DNA of 64,000 nt from Desulfarculus baarsii DSM 2075 (GTDB lineage Bacteria; Desulfobacterota; Desulfarculia; Desulfarculales; Desulfarculaceae). Under the pieces are notes generated by a model. It worked only from the letters and a program-made list of their open reading frames with translations, did no database searches and was not told the DNA's origin. Below, piece by piece: positions 42,451 through 51,014 of the stretch. The stretch covers positions 1,763,501 to 1,827,500 of the forward strand of contig NC_014365.1 of the NCBI RefSeq assembly GCF_000143965.1, read 5' to 3'. Position 1 is the first letter of the stretch; each line of letters begins with the position of its first letter. Both the position numbers and the translations under genes were made by a program.

Positions 42451-44301
42451 ATGGCAACAATCGGGCAAGCCACAGCGAACGAATCTTTTTCCATCGATGA
42501 TCCGATCGAGGAAACCATTCCCCAGCTCATGCATCGCCGGGCTGCCGAGTTGGGCTCGCGCACGGCGTTGCGCTACAAGAAGTTCGGCCTTTGGCGCGAT
42601 GTGAGCTGGCGGGAATACGGCCAGACGGTGCGCGACGTGGCCATGGGCTTTTGCGCCCTGGGCCTGCGCCCGGGCGAGGTGGTGGCCATCATCGGCGACA
42701 ACTGCCCCGAGTGGCTCTACGCCGACCTGGGCTGCATGAGCGCCGGCGGCGTTTCGGTGGGCATCTACACCACCAACTCGGCCGACGAGTGCGCCTACAT
42801 TCTCAAACACTCCGAGACCAAGATCTACATCGTGGAAAACGAGGAGCAACTGGACAAGGCCCTGGAAGTCCGCGACGACTGCACCGACATGAAGAAGATC
42901 GTGGTCATCGACACCGAGGGCCTGCGCAACTTCTCCGACCCCATGGTCATCAGCTTCGAGCAACTCATTGCGCTGGGCAAGGAGCACGACGCCAAGAACC
43001 CCGGCCTGTTCGAGCGCCGCCTGGCCAGCCGCAAGCCCGACGACCTGGCCCTTCTGATCTACACCAGCGGCACCACCGGCCCGCCCAAGGGCGCCATGCT
43101 CAGCCACGAAAACGTGTTGTGGACCAGCAAGGCCATGTCCACCGCCCAGGAGATCCTGCAAGACGACGAGTCGATCAGCTTCCTGCCCCTTTCGCACATC
43201 GCCGAGCGCAACTTCTCGACGTTCATGCCGCTGATCTTCAAAAACACCGTCAACTTCATCGAAAACGTCGACACCGTCACCGACAACGTCATCGAGATAT
43301 CGCCCACGGTCTTCTTCGCCGTGCCCCGCATCTGGGAAAAATACGCCAGCACCATCTTCATCAAGATGAAAGACGCCACCTGGTTCAAGAAGGCCGTTTT
43401 CGCCACGGCCATGAGCATCGGCAAAAAGAGAGCCGAGGCCAGGCTCAGCCCCCAGGGCGTGCCGGCCCTGCTCAAGCTGACTTACGCCTTGGCCCACTTC
43501 GCGGTCTTCCGCAAGCTCAAAGAGCGCCTGGGCTTCGAGCGCATGCGCGTGGCCATCAGCGGCGCGGCGCCCATCAGCGCCGACGTGCTCAAGTTCTACC
43601 ACGCCATCGGCATCCCCCTGCGCCAGGTCTACGGCCAGACCGAGGACACCGGCCCCACCTCCATGCACCAGGACGACATCATCGAGGCCGACAACGTCGG
43701 CCCGGCCATCCCCGGCGTGCAGATCAAGATCGCCGAGGACGGCGAGATCCTGGTCAAGGGCCGCAACGTGTTCATGGGCTACTACAAAAACCCCGACGCC
43801 ACCGCCGAGACCCTGGTCGACGGTTGGCTGCACTCCGGCGACGTGGGGACCATCGACGAGCGCGGCTTTTTGAAGATCACCGACCGTAAGAAAGACCTGA
43901 TCATCACCAGCGGCGGCAAGAACATCGCCCCCCAGAACATCGAAAACCAGCTCAAGGCCAGCCCCTACATCAACGACGCCGTGGCCATCGGCGATCGCCG
44001 CAAGTACATGACCGCCCTCATTTTCATCGACGAGGACAACGTGGTCAAGTACGCCCAGGACCACAAAGTTCCCTTCACCACCTACGAGACGCTTACCCAG
44101 CGCAAGGAGGTGGTCGAGCTGGTCCAGCAGGAGATCGACAAGGTCAACGAGACTCTGGCCCGCGTCGAGCAGATCAAGAAGTTCACCATCCTGCCCAAAA
44201 AGCTCATGGAGGAAGACGGCGAGGTCACCCCCACCATGAAGCTCAAGCGCAAGGCCATCAACAAGGCCTATTCCGAGATGATCGAGGCCATGTACCGCTA
44301 G
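42451..44301 (+). CDS. Long-chain acyl-CoA synthetase (AMP-forming)
   Basis: A 616-residue adenylate-forming enzyme. Motif A3 is LIYTSGTTGPPKGAML, A5 is VYGQTEDTGPT, A7/A8 read GWLHSGDVGTIDERG and FLKITDRKKDLIITSGGKN; the catalytic lysine region lies near the end. It activates fatty acids to acyl-CoA for beta-oxidation or lipid synthesis. The length and the ITSGGKNIAPQN motif are typical of bacterial FadD15-like enzymes. AAGGG precedes the ATG. It is flanked by terminators and is therefore monocistronic. Confidence 0.93.
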   Translation: MATIGQATANESFSIDDPIEETIPQLMHRRAAELGSRTALRYKKFGLWRDVSWREYGQTVRDVAMGFCALGLRPGEVVAIIGDNCPEWLYADLGCMSAGGVSVGIYTTNSADECAYILKHSETKIYIVENEEQLDKALEVRDDCTDMKKIVVIDTEGLRNFSDPMVISFEQLIALGKEHDAKNPGLFERRLASRKPDDLALLIYTSGTTGPPKGAMLSHENVLWTSKAMSTAQEILQDDESISFLPLSHIAERNFSTFMPLIFKNTVNFIENVDTVTDNVIEISPTVFFAVPRIWEKYASTIFIKMKDATWFKKAVFATAMSIGKKRAEARLSPQGVPALLKLTYALAHFAVFRKLKERLGFERMRVAISGAAPISADVLKFYHAIGIPLRQVYGQTEDTGPTSMHQDDIIEADNVGPAIPGVQIKIAEDGEILVKGRNVFMGYYKNPDATAETLVDGWLHSGDVGTIDERGFLKITDRKKDLIITSGGKNIAPQNIENQLKASPYINDAVAIGDRRKYMTALIFIDEDNVVKYAQDHKVPFTTYETLTQRKEVVELVQQEIDKVNETLARVEQIKKFTILPKKLMEEDGEVTPTMKLKRKAINKAYSEMIEAMYR

Positions 44302-44321
44302 CGGCCAAGCTTATCAACTCC

Positions 44322-44356
44322 AGCGCCCGTCGCCCCGCGCGGCGGGCGCTTTATTA
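44322..44356 (+). terminator. Terminator after acyl-CoA synthetase
   Basis: AGCGCCCG and CGGGCGCT pair around a GC-rich loop and are followed by TTATTATT. The T-run is interrupted but the stem is strong. Confidence 0.75.
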
Positions 44357-44484
44357 TTGTGGATGAAAAAGGCCCTTGCCCAGCCCGGTGGTGGTTGCTT
44401 ATCATGAAATTACGCCACTGCTTCGCCTCGCGCGCCATTGAACGCGTTTTCCCACAAAAACACGCCACATTCGCGGAGGAAGGC

Positions 44485-45060
44485 ATGCCCGACCAAGAGG
44501 CCGCTCCCGCCGAACAAAACAAAAAACGCTGGCGTGGCCGGACGCTGACCGTGGGCCTGTTGGTGGCCCTGGGCGTGGTGTTGGGCTTTCCGCTGTTCAG
44601 CCTGACTTACTACACCATGGCTCGCACCTCCACGCCCCAGTTCTGCGCCAGTTGTCACGAGATCCAGCCGGCCTATTTCGACTGGCAGACCTCCAGTCAC
44701 GTGGTCAACGACAAGGGCTTCGTGGCCGACTGCATGGACTGTCACCTGCCCGCGCCCCACGACACCATCAATTTCTTCTACGTCAAGACCGCCCACGGCA
44801 TCCGCGACGTGCTGCTGCATTTCGTGGGCGGCCCCTACGACCGCCAGGCCATGCGTCAGCAGGCCTGGGCCACCATCGAAAACGACCAATGCCTGAAGTG
44901 CCACCGCAATCTGCTCTACATGCCTTACCAGCGTGGGGCCATGTTGGCCCATCGCGCGGTGATCTACCCCAGGCCCGGCTACGAAAAACGCTGCACGGAT
45001 TGCCACCGCAATTTTGTGCACAGGCCGCGCGGCCTTTATGCCTATGACCAAAAGATGTAA
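44485..45060 (+). CDS. NapC/NrfH-family tetraheme cytochrome c
   Basis: A 191-residue membrane-anchored quinol dehydrogenase. One N-terminal membrane helix (TVGLLVALGVVLGFPLFSL) precedes four CxxCH heme motifs: CASCH, CMDCH, CLKCH and CTDCH. Such proteins take electrons from menaquinol and pass them to a periplasmic multiheme reductase, here the octaheme protein encoded 22 bases downstream. The ATG is chosen for GGAGGAAGG directly upstream; an upstream in-frame extension would place an unusual tail before the helix. Confidence 0.92.
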   Translation: MPDQEAAPAEQNKKRWRGRTLTVGLLVALGVVLGFPLFSLTYYTMARTSTPQFCASCHEIQPAYFDWQTSSHVVNDKGFVADCMDCHLPAPHDTINFFYVKTAHGIRDVLLHFVGGPYDRQAMRQQAWATIENDQCLKCHRNLLYMPYQRGAMLAHRAVIYPRPGYEKRCTDCHRNFVHRPRGLYAYDQKM

Positions 45061-45082
45061 TGATGGGAAGGAGTTGGTTGGC

Positions 45083-46483
45083 ATGAAAAGACTCTTGGCC
45101 TGGACGGTCGCCCTGCTGGCGGCCGCGGTGCTGGGCGGGGCGGCCCTGGCGGCAAACGAGAGCCCCAACATGCCCAAACAAAAAGAGTTTCGCATCGAAC
45201 GCGGCCTGAGCCCCCAGGCCCTGGCCTGCATCGAGTGCCACAAGGCCGAAAACCCCGGCATTTTTGCCGACTGGGCCCACAGCCGCCACGCCAGCGCTGG
45301 CATCACCTGCCTGGACTGTCACCAGGCCGATGAGCACGACCCCGACGTGGCCAGCGGGCACTTCAAGCAATACGAGCGCGCCGACAGCCCCTGGGGCAAG
45401 TCGGAATATCGCGTGGCCATCGCCGCGGCGGTGACGCCCAAGGATTGCAGCCGCTGCCATCCCGACGAGGCCAAGCAATACGCCCAGAGCAAGCACGCCA
45501 ACACCATGGAGATCATCTGGAAGATCGACCCCTGGCTGAATCAGGGCCAGAACAGCGACTTCGAGCGGGCCAACGGCTGCTTCCATTGCCATGGCACGGT
45601 GTTGGCCATCAAGGACGGCAAGCTTGACCCCCTGACCTGGCCCAACGTGGGCGTGGGCCGCGTCAACCTGGACGGCAGCAAGGGCTCTTGCGCGGCCTGC
45701 CACACGCGCCATCGTTTCTCGGTGGCCGAGGCCCGCAAGCCCGAAACCTGCGGCCAGTGCCACCTGGGCCCCGATCACCCGCAGATGGAGATTTGGGAAG
45801 AATCCAAGCATGGGGCCATCTACAACGGCGCGGGCACGACCTGGAACTGGGACGCCGCGCCGGGCACCTGGACGCCGGGCGTGGATTACCGCTCGCCCAC
45901 CTGCGCGGCCTGCCACATGTCGGGGGCCGGGGCGGTGCTGACCAGCCACGACGTCACCGAGCGCCTAAGCTGGGAGTTGCAAGCCCCGCTGACCATCCGC
46001 CCGCAGGATTTCAAGGCCTTCCCGGCCAAGAGCGACTGGCAAGACGAGCGCAAGAAGATGCAGCAAATCTGCCTGCAATGCCACGCCCAGCAGTGGGTCG
46101 AGAGCCACTACAGCCAGATGGACGGCGCGGTGCTGCTCTATAACGAGACCTATTACAAGCCGGCCCTGGCCAAGCTCGAGGAGCTTTTCGCCAAGAATCT
46201 GCTGCCCAAGGACGCCTATTTCCGCTCGCCGCTGTGGACCGAGTTCTACGAGCTGTGGCACCACGAGGGCCGCCGGGCGCGCATGGGCTCGGCGATGATG
46301 GCCCCGGACTACGCTTGGTGGCACGGCTTCTACGAGTGCAAGAAGCGCTACGTCGTTTTCATGCATGAGGCCGACGAACTGATCGCCCACAACAAGAAGG
46401 CCTACGTGGCCCAGGACTTCCCCGGCGCCGGCGGCAGCACGCAAAAGCCGCCCCAGCTCTTTGGCCCGGAGGCTGGCAAATAG
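45083..46483 (+). CDS. Octaheme cytochrome c, hydroxylamine oxidoreductase (HAO)-like
   Basis: A 466-residue exported cytochrome with eight CxxCH motifs: CIECH, CLDCH, CSRCH, CFHCH, CAACH, CGQCH, CAACH and CLQCH. The signal peptide ends near ALAANE. Heme count, spacing and the conserved end (YAWWHGFYECKKRYVVFMHE) fit the HAO family, and there is no CxxCK motif as in NrfA. With a NapC-type partner, as in epsilonproteobacterial HaoCA, it is more likely a reductase of nitrite or hydroxylamine than an ammonia-oxidiser enzyme. Whether the heme-crosslinking tyrosine is present cannot be decided by eye. Confidence 0.9.
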   Translation: MKRLLAWTVALLAAAVLGGAALAANESPNMPKQKEFRIERGLSPQALACIECHKAENPGIFADWAHSRHASAGITCLDCHQADEHDPDVASGHFKQYERADSPWGKSEYRVAIAAAVTPKDCSRCHPDEAKQYAQSKHANTMEIIWKIDPWLNQGQNSDFERANGCFHCHGTVLAIKDGKLDPLTWPNVGVGRVNLDGSKGSCAACHTRHRFSVAEARKPETCGQCHLGPDHPQMEIWEESKHGAIYNGAGTTWNWDAAPGTWTPGVDYRSPTCAACHMSGAGAVLTSHDVTERLSWELQAPLTIRPQDFKAFPAKSDWQDERKKMQQICLQCHAQQWVESHYSQMDGAVLLYNETYYKPALAKLEELFAKNLLPKDAYFRSPLWTEFYELWHHEGRRARMGSAMMAPDYAWWHGFYECKKRYVVFMHEADELIAHNKKAYVAQDFPGAGGSTQKPPQLFGPEAGK

Positions 46484-46510
46484 TCTGACAGGCCCTCCTT
46501 CCTCCTAGCT

Positions 46511-46550
46511 GGCCGGCGAACTGGGCGATCCTGGTTCGTCGGCCATTTTT
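46511..46550 (+). terminator. Terminator after the HAO-like gene
   Basis: GGCCGGCGAAC pairs imperfectly with GGTTCGTCGGCC and is followed by ATTTTTCG. It separates the cytochrome operon from the rubredoxin-like operon. Confidence 0.75.
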
Positions 46551-46701
46551 CGTCTAGCGGTCGATCGGCGGCGGCGTTGTTGGGGCTGTTTTTGCGCGGG
46601 GGCCATGGTTTAAAATGTTGACAGGAGGAATGGAGAGGCTCAGCATATTTAATAATATTTCCGGTAATTGCTATCGGATTGCCGGAAAGAGGAGATTGGC
46701 C

Positions 46702-46872
46702 ATGTCTCAACCGATGAAAATGAGCTGGAAATGCACCAACTGCGGCTACACCATGGAGATTCAACGTCCGCCGGAGAAGTGCCCGTCTTGCAAGCAAAAA
46801 TGCGAATTCATCGACGTGACCTGTTACACGCCCGACTGCTTTGGCGTGGGCAAGGACGACAGGCTGCGTTAG
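46702..46872 (+). CDS. Rubredoxin-like small metal-binding protein
   Basis: A 56-residue protein with CTNCGYTMEIQRPPEKCPSC, two CxxC knuckles as in rubredoxin-type sites, and two more cysteines in VTCYTPDCFG. The PP before the second knuckle matches rubredoxin-like domains. The site likely holds iron or zinc, and a role in electron transfer is inferred from the flavoprotein neighbours. GAGGAGATTGG precedes the start. The next gene starts 16 bases later. Confidence 0.8.
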   Translation: MSQPMKMSWKCTNCGYTMEIQRPPEKCPSCKQKCEFIDVTCYTPDCFGVGKDDRLR

Positions 46873-46888
46873 GAGCGGCGTATCCATC

Positions 46889-47236
46889 ATGAAAAAGGTC
46901 GTGCTTTTCGCCTTTAACGGCGAGGTGATGTGTTTCGTGCACGTGTTGCTCAACGCCCTGGACATGGAGGCCAAGGGCTGGGAGGTGGGCGTTGTCATCG
47001 AGGGGGCGGCCACCAAGCTTGTCCCCGCGCTGGCCCACGCCGACAACCCCATGCACGGGCTCTATAAAAAGGTCAAGGACGCCGGGCTGATCTGGGCGGC
47101 GTGCAAGGCCTGTTCGCAGAAAATGGGCGTGTTGGAGGCCGTGATCGCCGAGGGCCTGCCTCTGGGCGAGGACATGAACGGCCACCCCGGCATGGCGGCC
47201 TATCTGGAGCGAGGCTTCGAGTTGATAACCTTCTGA
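46889..47236 (+). CDS. DsrE-family sulfur-relay-like protein
   Basis: A 115-residue protein with the DsrE/YchN-type fold: an N-terminal strand and helix (KKVVLFAFNGEVMCFVHVLL), a central strand (WEVGVVIEGAATKLV) and a loop with conserved cysteines (LIWAACKACSQKMGV). DsrE relatives carry persulfide sulfur on such cysteines in sulfur metabolism. It lies between the rubredoxin-like and iron-sulfur flavoprotein genes, giving a redox/sulfur setting. Substrate unknown. Confidence 0.75.
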   Translation: MKKVVLFAFNGEVMCFVHVLLNALDMEAKGWEVGVVIEGAATKLVPALAHADNPMHGLYKKVKDAGLIWAACKACSQKMGVLEAVIAEGLPLGEDMNGHPGMAAYLERGFELITF

Positions 47237-47264
47237 GCGCGCGCGGCGATGCTGGGGTGAACGA

Positions 47265-47855
47265 ATGAATGTGTTGGGGATTTACGGCAGTCCGCGCAAA
47301 GGCGGCAACAGCGATCTGCTGCTGGACCAAGCCCTGCAAGGGGCCCGCGAGGCCGGAGCGACGACGGAGGCGGTCTATTGCCGCAAGCTGCGCATCTCGG
47401 GCTGTATCGAGTGCGGCGCTTGCGAGGCCACGGGCCAGTGCGTCATCGACGACGGCATGCAAGACGTTTATCCGCTGCTGCGCCAGGCCGACGCCATTAT
47501 CCTGGCCGAGCCGATTTTTTTCTATGGCGCGCCGGCCCAGACCAAGGCCCTCATCGACCGGGCCCAGGCCGAGTGGTCGCGCCGTTTGCTGGGCAAAAAG
47601 ACCAAGGAAGAGCGCAAGGTCTATGACGGCGGTCGGGGCTATCTGATCGCCGTTGGCGCGACCCAGGGCAAGAACATGTTCGTCTGCGTGGAGTTGGAGG
47701 CCAAGTACTTCTTTGACGCGCTGGACATGAGCTATGAAGGCGGCATGCTGATCCGCGGCGTCGAGGCCAAGGGCGGCATCCTCGAACACCAACAAACCAT
47801 GCAACAGGCCCATGACCTCGGCCGCGCGATCGCCGGCCAGGCCGGGCGATCGTAA
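47265..47855 (+). CDS. Iron-sulfur flavoprotein / NADPH-dependent FMN reductase-like
   Basis: A 196-residue flavodoxin-fold protein. The FMN-phosphate loop is YGSPRKGGNSDLLL, and a compact cysteine motif CIECGACEATGQC fits a [4Fe-4S] site of archaeal/anaerobe iron-sulfur flavoproteins. Further FMN contacts lie in EPIFFYGAPAQTKALIDR. It probably moves electrons between ferredoxin-like carriers and small acceptors, perhaps in oxygen or peroxide defence. It is the third gene of the redox operon, 11 bases before flavodoxin. Confidence 0.85.
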   Translation: MNVLGIYGSPRKGGNSDLLLDQALQGAREAGATTEAVYCRKLRISGCIECGACEATGQCVIDDGMQDVYPLLRQADAIILAEPIFFYGAPAQTKALIDRAQAEWSRRLLGKKTKEERKVYDGGRGYLIAVGATQGKNMFVCVELEAKYFFDALDMSYEGGMLIRGVEAKGGILEHQQTMQQAHDLGRAIAGQAGRS

Positions 47856-47866
47856 GGAGCTTGCAC

Positions 47867-48301
47867 ATGGCGAAAGTGCTGGTCGCTTATGCGACGCGAG
47901 CCGGAGAAACCAAGAAAATCGCCGAGTTGATCGCCGAAGGCCTGCGTTTTGGCCTGGCCGAGGTCGAGCTAAAAGACGCCGCGGAGATCAAATCGCCCGA
48001 GGCCTTGGGTGGCTATGACGGTTATGTCTTCGGTTCGGCCACCTATCATGGCGAGATGCTGCCCAGCATGAAGCAGCTTTTGTTTTTGGGCGAAAAAGCC
48101 GATCTGGCCGGCAAGGTCGGGGCCTCGTTCGGGGCCTATGGTTGGAGCGGCGAGGCGCCGGAGCGCATTTTCGAAACCATGCGCCACATCTTCAAGATGG
48201 ACATGGTCGGCGACAGCCTGCGCCTGAAGGCCGCCTCCCTGGACGGGGCCGTGCCCATGGCCCAGGGCTATGGCAAGCAGGTGGGGGCCAAGCTGGCCTG
48301 A
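47867..48301 (+). CDS. Flavodoxin-like protein
   Basis: A 144-residue flavodoxin. The FMN-phosphate loop is VAYATRAGETKKIAELI, the middle loop is VFGSATYHGEMLPSM, and the end loop reads FGAYGWSGEAPERI, as in the C-terminal flavodoxin domains of flavodiiron proteins. It would carry electrons in the same operon as the rubredoxin-like protein. AAGGAG stands seven bases upstream. A terminator follows closely. Confidence 0.88.
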   Translation: MAKVLVAYATRAGETKKIAELIAEGLRFGLAEVELKDAAEIKSPEALGGYDGYVFGSATYHGEMLPSMKQLLFLGEKADLAGKVGASFGAYGWSGEAPERIFETMRHIFKMDMVGDSLRLKAASLDGAVPMAQGYGKQVGAKLA

Positions 48302-48323
48302 TCCGACCACGCGTCGTGTGTTT

Positions 48324-48357
48324 GGCCCGTCGGGAGCGAATATCCCGGCGGGCCTTT
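48324..48357 (+). terminator. Terminator of the redox operon
   Basis: GGCCCGTCGGGA pairs with TCCCGGCGGGCC (one G-T pair) around GCGAAT-A and is followed by TTTTGTTT. Confidence 0.9.
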
Positions 48358-48414
48358 TGTTTGGCGCGCGATAGGCCAGACTGAAGGTCATCAAAGGTCA
48401 TCCATGGCAAATTA

Positions 48415-48501
48415 CTAAACTATATCGAGTTGTTAAAGAGCATTGCGTAAATAGTTTAGCTACTGAAAAAACTTGACACGGCGCGGATGCTCTGCTACGA
48501 A
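48415..48501 (+). promoter_or_regulatory. Promoter with upstream inverted repeat for the TonB-receptor locus
   Basis: TTGACA (48473) lies 17 bases before TACGAA (48496), a plausible sigma-70 promoter with a weak -10. Just upstream, CTAAACTAT (48415) and ATAGTTTAG (48451) form a perfect 9-bp inverted repeat separated by 27 bases, a candidate regulator site. A short direct repeat, AAGGTCAT, lies further upstream. The promoter is about 300 bases from the receptor start. Confidence 0.6.
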
Positions 48502-48807
48502 ACAGGCATCAATGGCGCTTTAGAAAAAACGCATCGTATCTTCGCTTTGGGCGGCCGGATGGCCCGCCCCGCAATTCGACCACCAGCCATGGCAAAACTC
48601 CCGGCCACGAAGGCCCAAGTCCCCGCAGGGGCGTGGTCTTTGGTGGCCGAGTTGTTTTTAGACTCCGGGGGGATTTTGCCTTTGCCGCTATCCCGCTGAA
48701 AAACCAACCTGAAATTTGCCGCCCATGATTTCGTCCGGATGCGATTCCGGGCGTGGGCGGCGGGAGGGCGGCGCGCCGTGACGCGGGCCGCCAAGGGGGA
48801 AGTACGC
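48502..48807 (+). ncRNA. Structured 5' leader with candidate attenuator
   Basis: CGGCCAC (48602) pairs with GTGGCCG (48643) to close a hairpin that is followed by AGTTGTTTTTAG, resembling a terminator within the leader (48602-48659). Inside it CCCC-GCA-GGGG forms a nested stem, and CCACG can instead pair with CGTGG (48605 with 48632), giving an alternative fold. This suggests transcription attenuation, perhaps by a ligand-binding leader. It does not match the cobalamin riboswitch core. No known class was recognised and no gene is seen in the leader. Confidence 0.5.
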
Positions 48808-50949
48808 ATGCGCTGTCACGCAATGCTCAAGGCCGTGGGCAAGGCCTTGATCGCCACCACTCTATTGACCATGGCCTGCGCCACGCCAGCCGCCTGGGCC
48901 GCCGACGAGGCGACCGCCGAGGCCAAGGCCGCCGGCGAGGAAAAACAAGTCCACAAACTCGACCAGATCGTGGTCACCGGCCAACAAGCCGGCCAGCAGG
49001 TGGAGCTGACGCCGGAGGCCTCCACCATCGTGCTCGACGACTACCTGACCATCGACACGCCGCAAAACATCGGCGACTATATGAAGAACCTGATCATGTT
49101 CGATTACCGTGACACCTCCGATCTGGTGCCGGGCTCCGACAGCTTCAACATGCGCGCCTGGGACACCAACCGCTTCACCATGGCCGTCGACGGGGTGGAC
49201 CTGCGCAAGACCGGCGGCCGCAACGCCAACAACAGCGTGGACTACGCCACCTTGCCGCCGTTTTTGGTCGAAAAGATCGAAGTGTTGCCCGGCCCGCACT
49301 GGGCGCTCTATCCGGCCAAGAGCATCGGCGGCGTGGTCAACCTGGTCTCCCGCGCGCCGATGCTCAAGGAAAGCGCCAAGCCCGACGTCAAGTTCAGCGG
49401 TTCGTACAAGTCGTACAACACGCAGAACTACAACCTCTCCGGCCAGGGCAGCGCCGACCAGTTCACCTACGACGTGGGCTTCCAATACTATAAAACCGAC
49501 GGCTATCTGCGCAACAGCGAGGCCGAGATCAGCACGGGCGTGGGCCGCGCGGGCTACGTGATCCCCTCGGGCGGCTACGTCGCCCTGACCGGCTCCTACA
49601 CCGACAACAAGCGCAACGACCCCGTCAACAACGATCCCAACAGCTCCGACTACGACAGCGATTATCCCACCGTGACCAATTCGGCGCGCAACATGAGCCA
49701 GAACCCCACCTGGAACGGCGACAGCAAGCGCCTGCGGTTGGATTATCAACAGCCGTGGGCCATCGGCGATGTCTCGTTGGACGCCTACTATGGCGAGGAA
49801 TATAAAAACCGCGCCTACTACAACAACGGCAAGCTGAGCGAGCTGTTCACCCGCTGGTATCAGACCGGGGCCAAGCTGCAAGACAAGTTCAGCTTTGCGC
49901 CCAATCACGTCACGACCGTGGCCCTGGACGGCCAGCAGGCCTGGGACGGCGGCAAGGACACCGGCGACAAGGACAAGCGCTTGCGCATCCTGGGCATGGC
50001 CGCCCAACACGAGTGGACGATCATCCCCCGCCTCAAGCTGACCCTGGGCCTGCGCTACGAGCACGACACCATCTGGGTCAGCAACAGCTACATCACCACC
50101 GAGGGCGAGTGGATCGAGCGCAACTTCGACGGCCTGATGCCCAAAAGCTTCCTGACCTACCAGATGGACGACCTGGCCCTGTGGCTGCGCGACACCTCCT
50201 TCAGCGTGGGCGTCAGCCGCATCTGGCACGCGCCCGACAGCCACAGCCTCTACAATCCCCAGGGCCGGCCCACCGGCGCCTGGCTGGACCCGGAGCAGGG
50301 CGTGGGCCTGGACGCCATCCTGGAGCGCCGCCTGTTCGGCAACGTCCGCGCCAAGCTCGATTACTTCTACTATGCAATCAACGACTACATCGCCTCCAAC
50401 ACCTCCTACGCCAAATACACCCCCAGCAAATCCAACCCGGTCAAGCCCGGCCAGGAGTGCAAGGACTACTTCATCAACCTGGACCAGATGATCACCCAGG
50501 GCATCGACCTGGAGTTCAGCGGCAACATCACCGAAAAGCTCTCGTTTTATCTGGGTTACGCCTATCTGGACATGGAAAACCAGGGCGACGAGTTGGCCGG
50601 CGTGGACGCGGCCGCCGACCGCGCCAAGCACCGGGTCAAGGCCGGCCTGAGCTACGAGATCATCAAGGGCAGCGCGGTGCTGTTGGACTACCAGTTCCAA
50701 GACAAGCAGGTCAACGAATACTCCGAGGAGATCGCCGAGGACGAGTGGATCGTCAGGAAGGTGTCCATCGACGCCTACAGCCTGGTCAACATCGGCTTCC
50801 GGCAGAGGCTGTTCCAACAGTGGGGGCCGCTGCACGACGCCACGGCCAGGGTGTTCATCGACAATCTCTTTGACGAGGAATACCAGGACGCCAGGGGCTG
50901 GCCGGCCACCGACCGCGTCTATGGCGTTGGCCTGAGCTTCAGCATGTAA
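48808..50949 (+). CDS. TonB-dependent outer-membrane receptor
   Basis: A 713-residue receptor. The signal peptide ends near AAWAAD, a TonB-box-like DQIVVTGQQ follows, then the plug domain (MRAWDTNRFTMAVDGVDLRK, EKIEVLPGPHWALYPAKSIG) and a beta-barrel ending in a strand with a terminal aromatic/hydrophobic pattern (VYGVGLSFSM). It imports a scarce compound using TonB energy. The ligand is unknown; the following genes (exported tetrapyrrole-methylase-like protein, DUF4198) hint at a metal-tetrapyrrole or metal chelate. The ATG is chosen for the GGGGGA site and a normal signal peptide. Confidence 0.9.
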   Translation: MRCHAMLKAVGKALIATTLLTMACATPAAWAADEATAEAKAAGEEKQVHKLDQIVVTGQQAGQQVELTPEASTIVLDDYLTIDTPQNIGDYMKNLIMFDYRDTSDLVPGSDSFNMRAWDTNRFTMAVDGVDLRKTGGRNANNSVDYATLPPFLVEKIEVLPGPHWALYPAKSIGGVVNLVSRAPMLKESAKPDVKFSGSYKSYNTQNYNLSGQGSADQFTYDVGFQYYKTDGYLRNSEAEISTGVGRAGYVIPSGGYVALTGSYTDNKRNDPVNNDPNSSDYDSDYPTVTNSARNMSQNPTWNGDSKRLRLDYQQPWAIGDVSLDAYYGEEYKNRAYYNNGKLSELFTRWYQTGAKLQDKFSFAPNHVTTVALDGQQAWDGGKDTGDKDKRLRILGMAAQHEWTIIPRLKLTLGLRYEHDTIWVSNSYITTEGEWIERNFDGLMPKSFLTYQMDDLALWLRDTSFSVGVSRIWHAPDSHSLYNPQGRPTGAWLDPEQGVGLDAILERRLFGNVRAKLDYFYYAINDYIASNTSYAKYTPSKSNPVKPGQECKDYFINLDQMITQGIDLEFSGNITEKLSFYLGYAYLDMENQGDELAGVDAAADRAKHRVKAGLSYEIIKGSAVLLDYQFQDKQVNEYSEEIAEDEWIVRKVSIDAYSLVNIGFRQRLFQQWGPLHDATARVFIDNLFDEEYQDARGWPATDRVYGVGLSFSM

Positions 50950-51014
50950 CGCAAAGCATGGGCGGCCCGCGTCCGCGGCGACGCGGGTCGCTTTTCACCG
51001 AGGAAGGAACGAAA

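Noticed and set aside
46090-46483. HAO-like protein as NrfA nitrite reductase
   Set aside because: NrfA has five hemes with one CxxCK motif; this protein has eight CxxCH motifs and no CxxCK.
48502-48807. Cobalamin riboswitch upstream of the TonB receptor
   Set aside because: Position is suitable, but the conserved core elements of the cobalamin class are not present; only a generic attenuator fold can be supported.
48495-48809. Minus-strand open frames of about 104 residues in the receptor leader
   Set aside because: Two overlapping frames with no motif and no ribosome site; the hairpin and T-run on the plus strand explain the region better.
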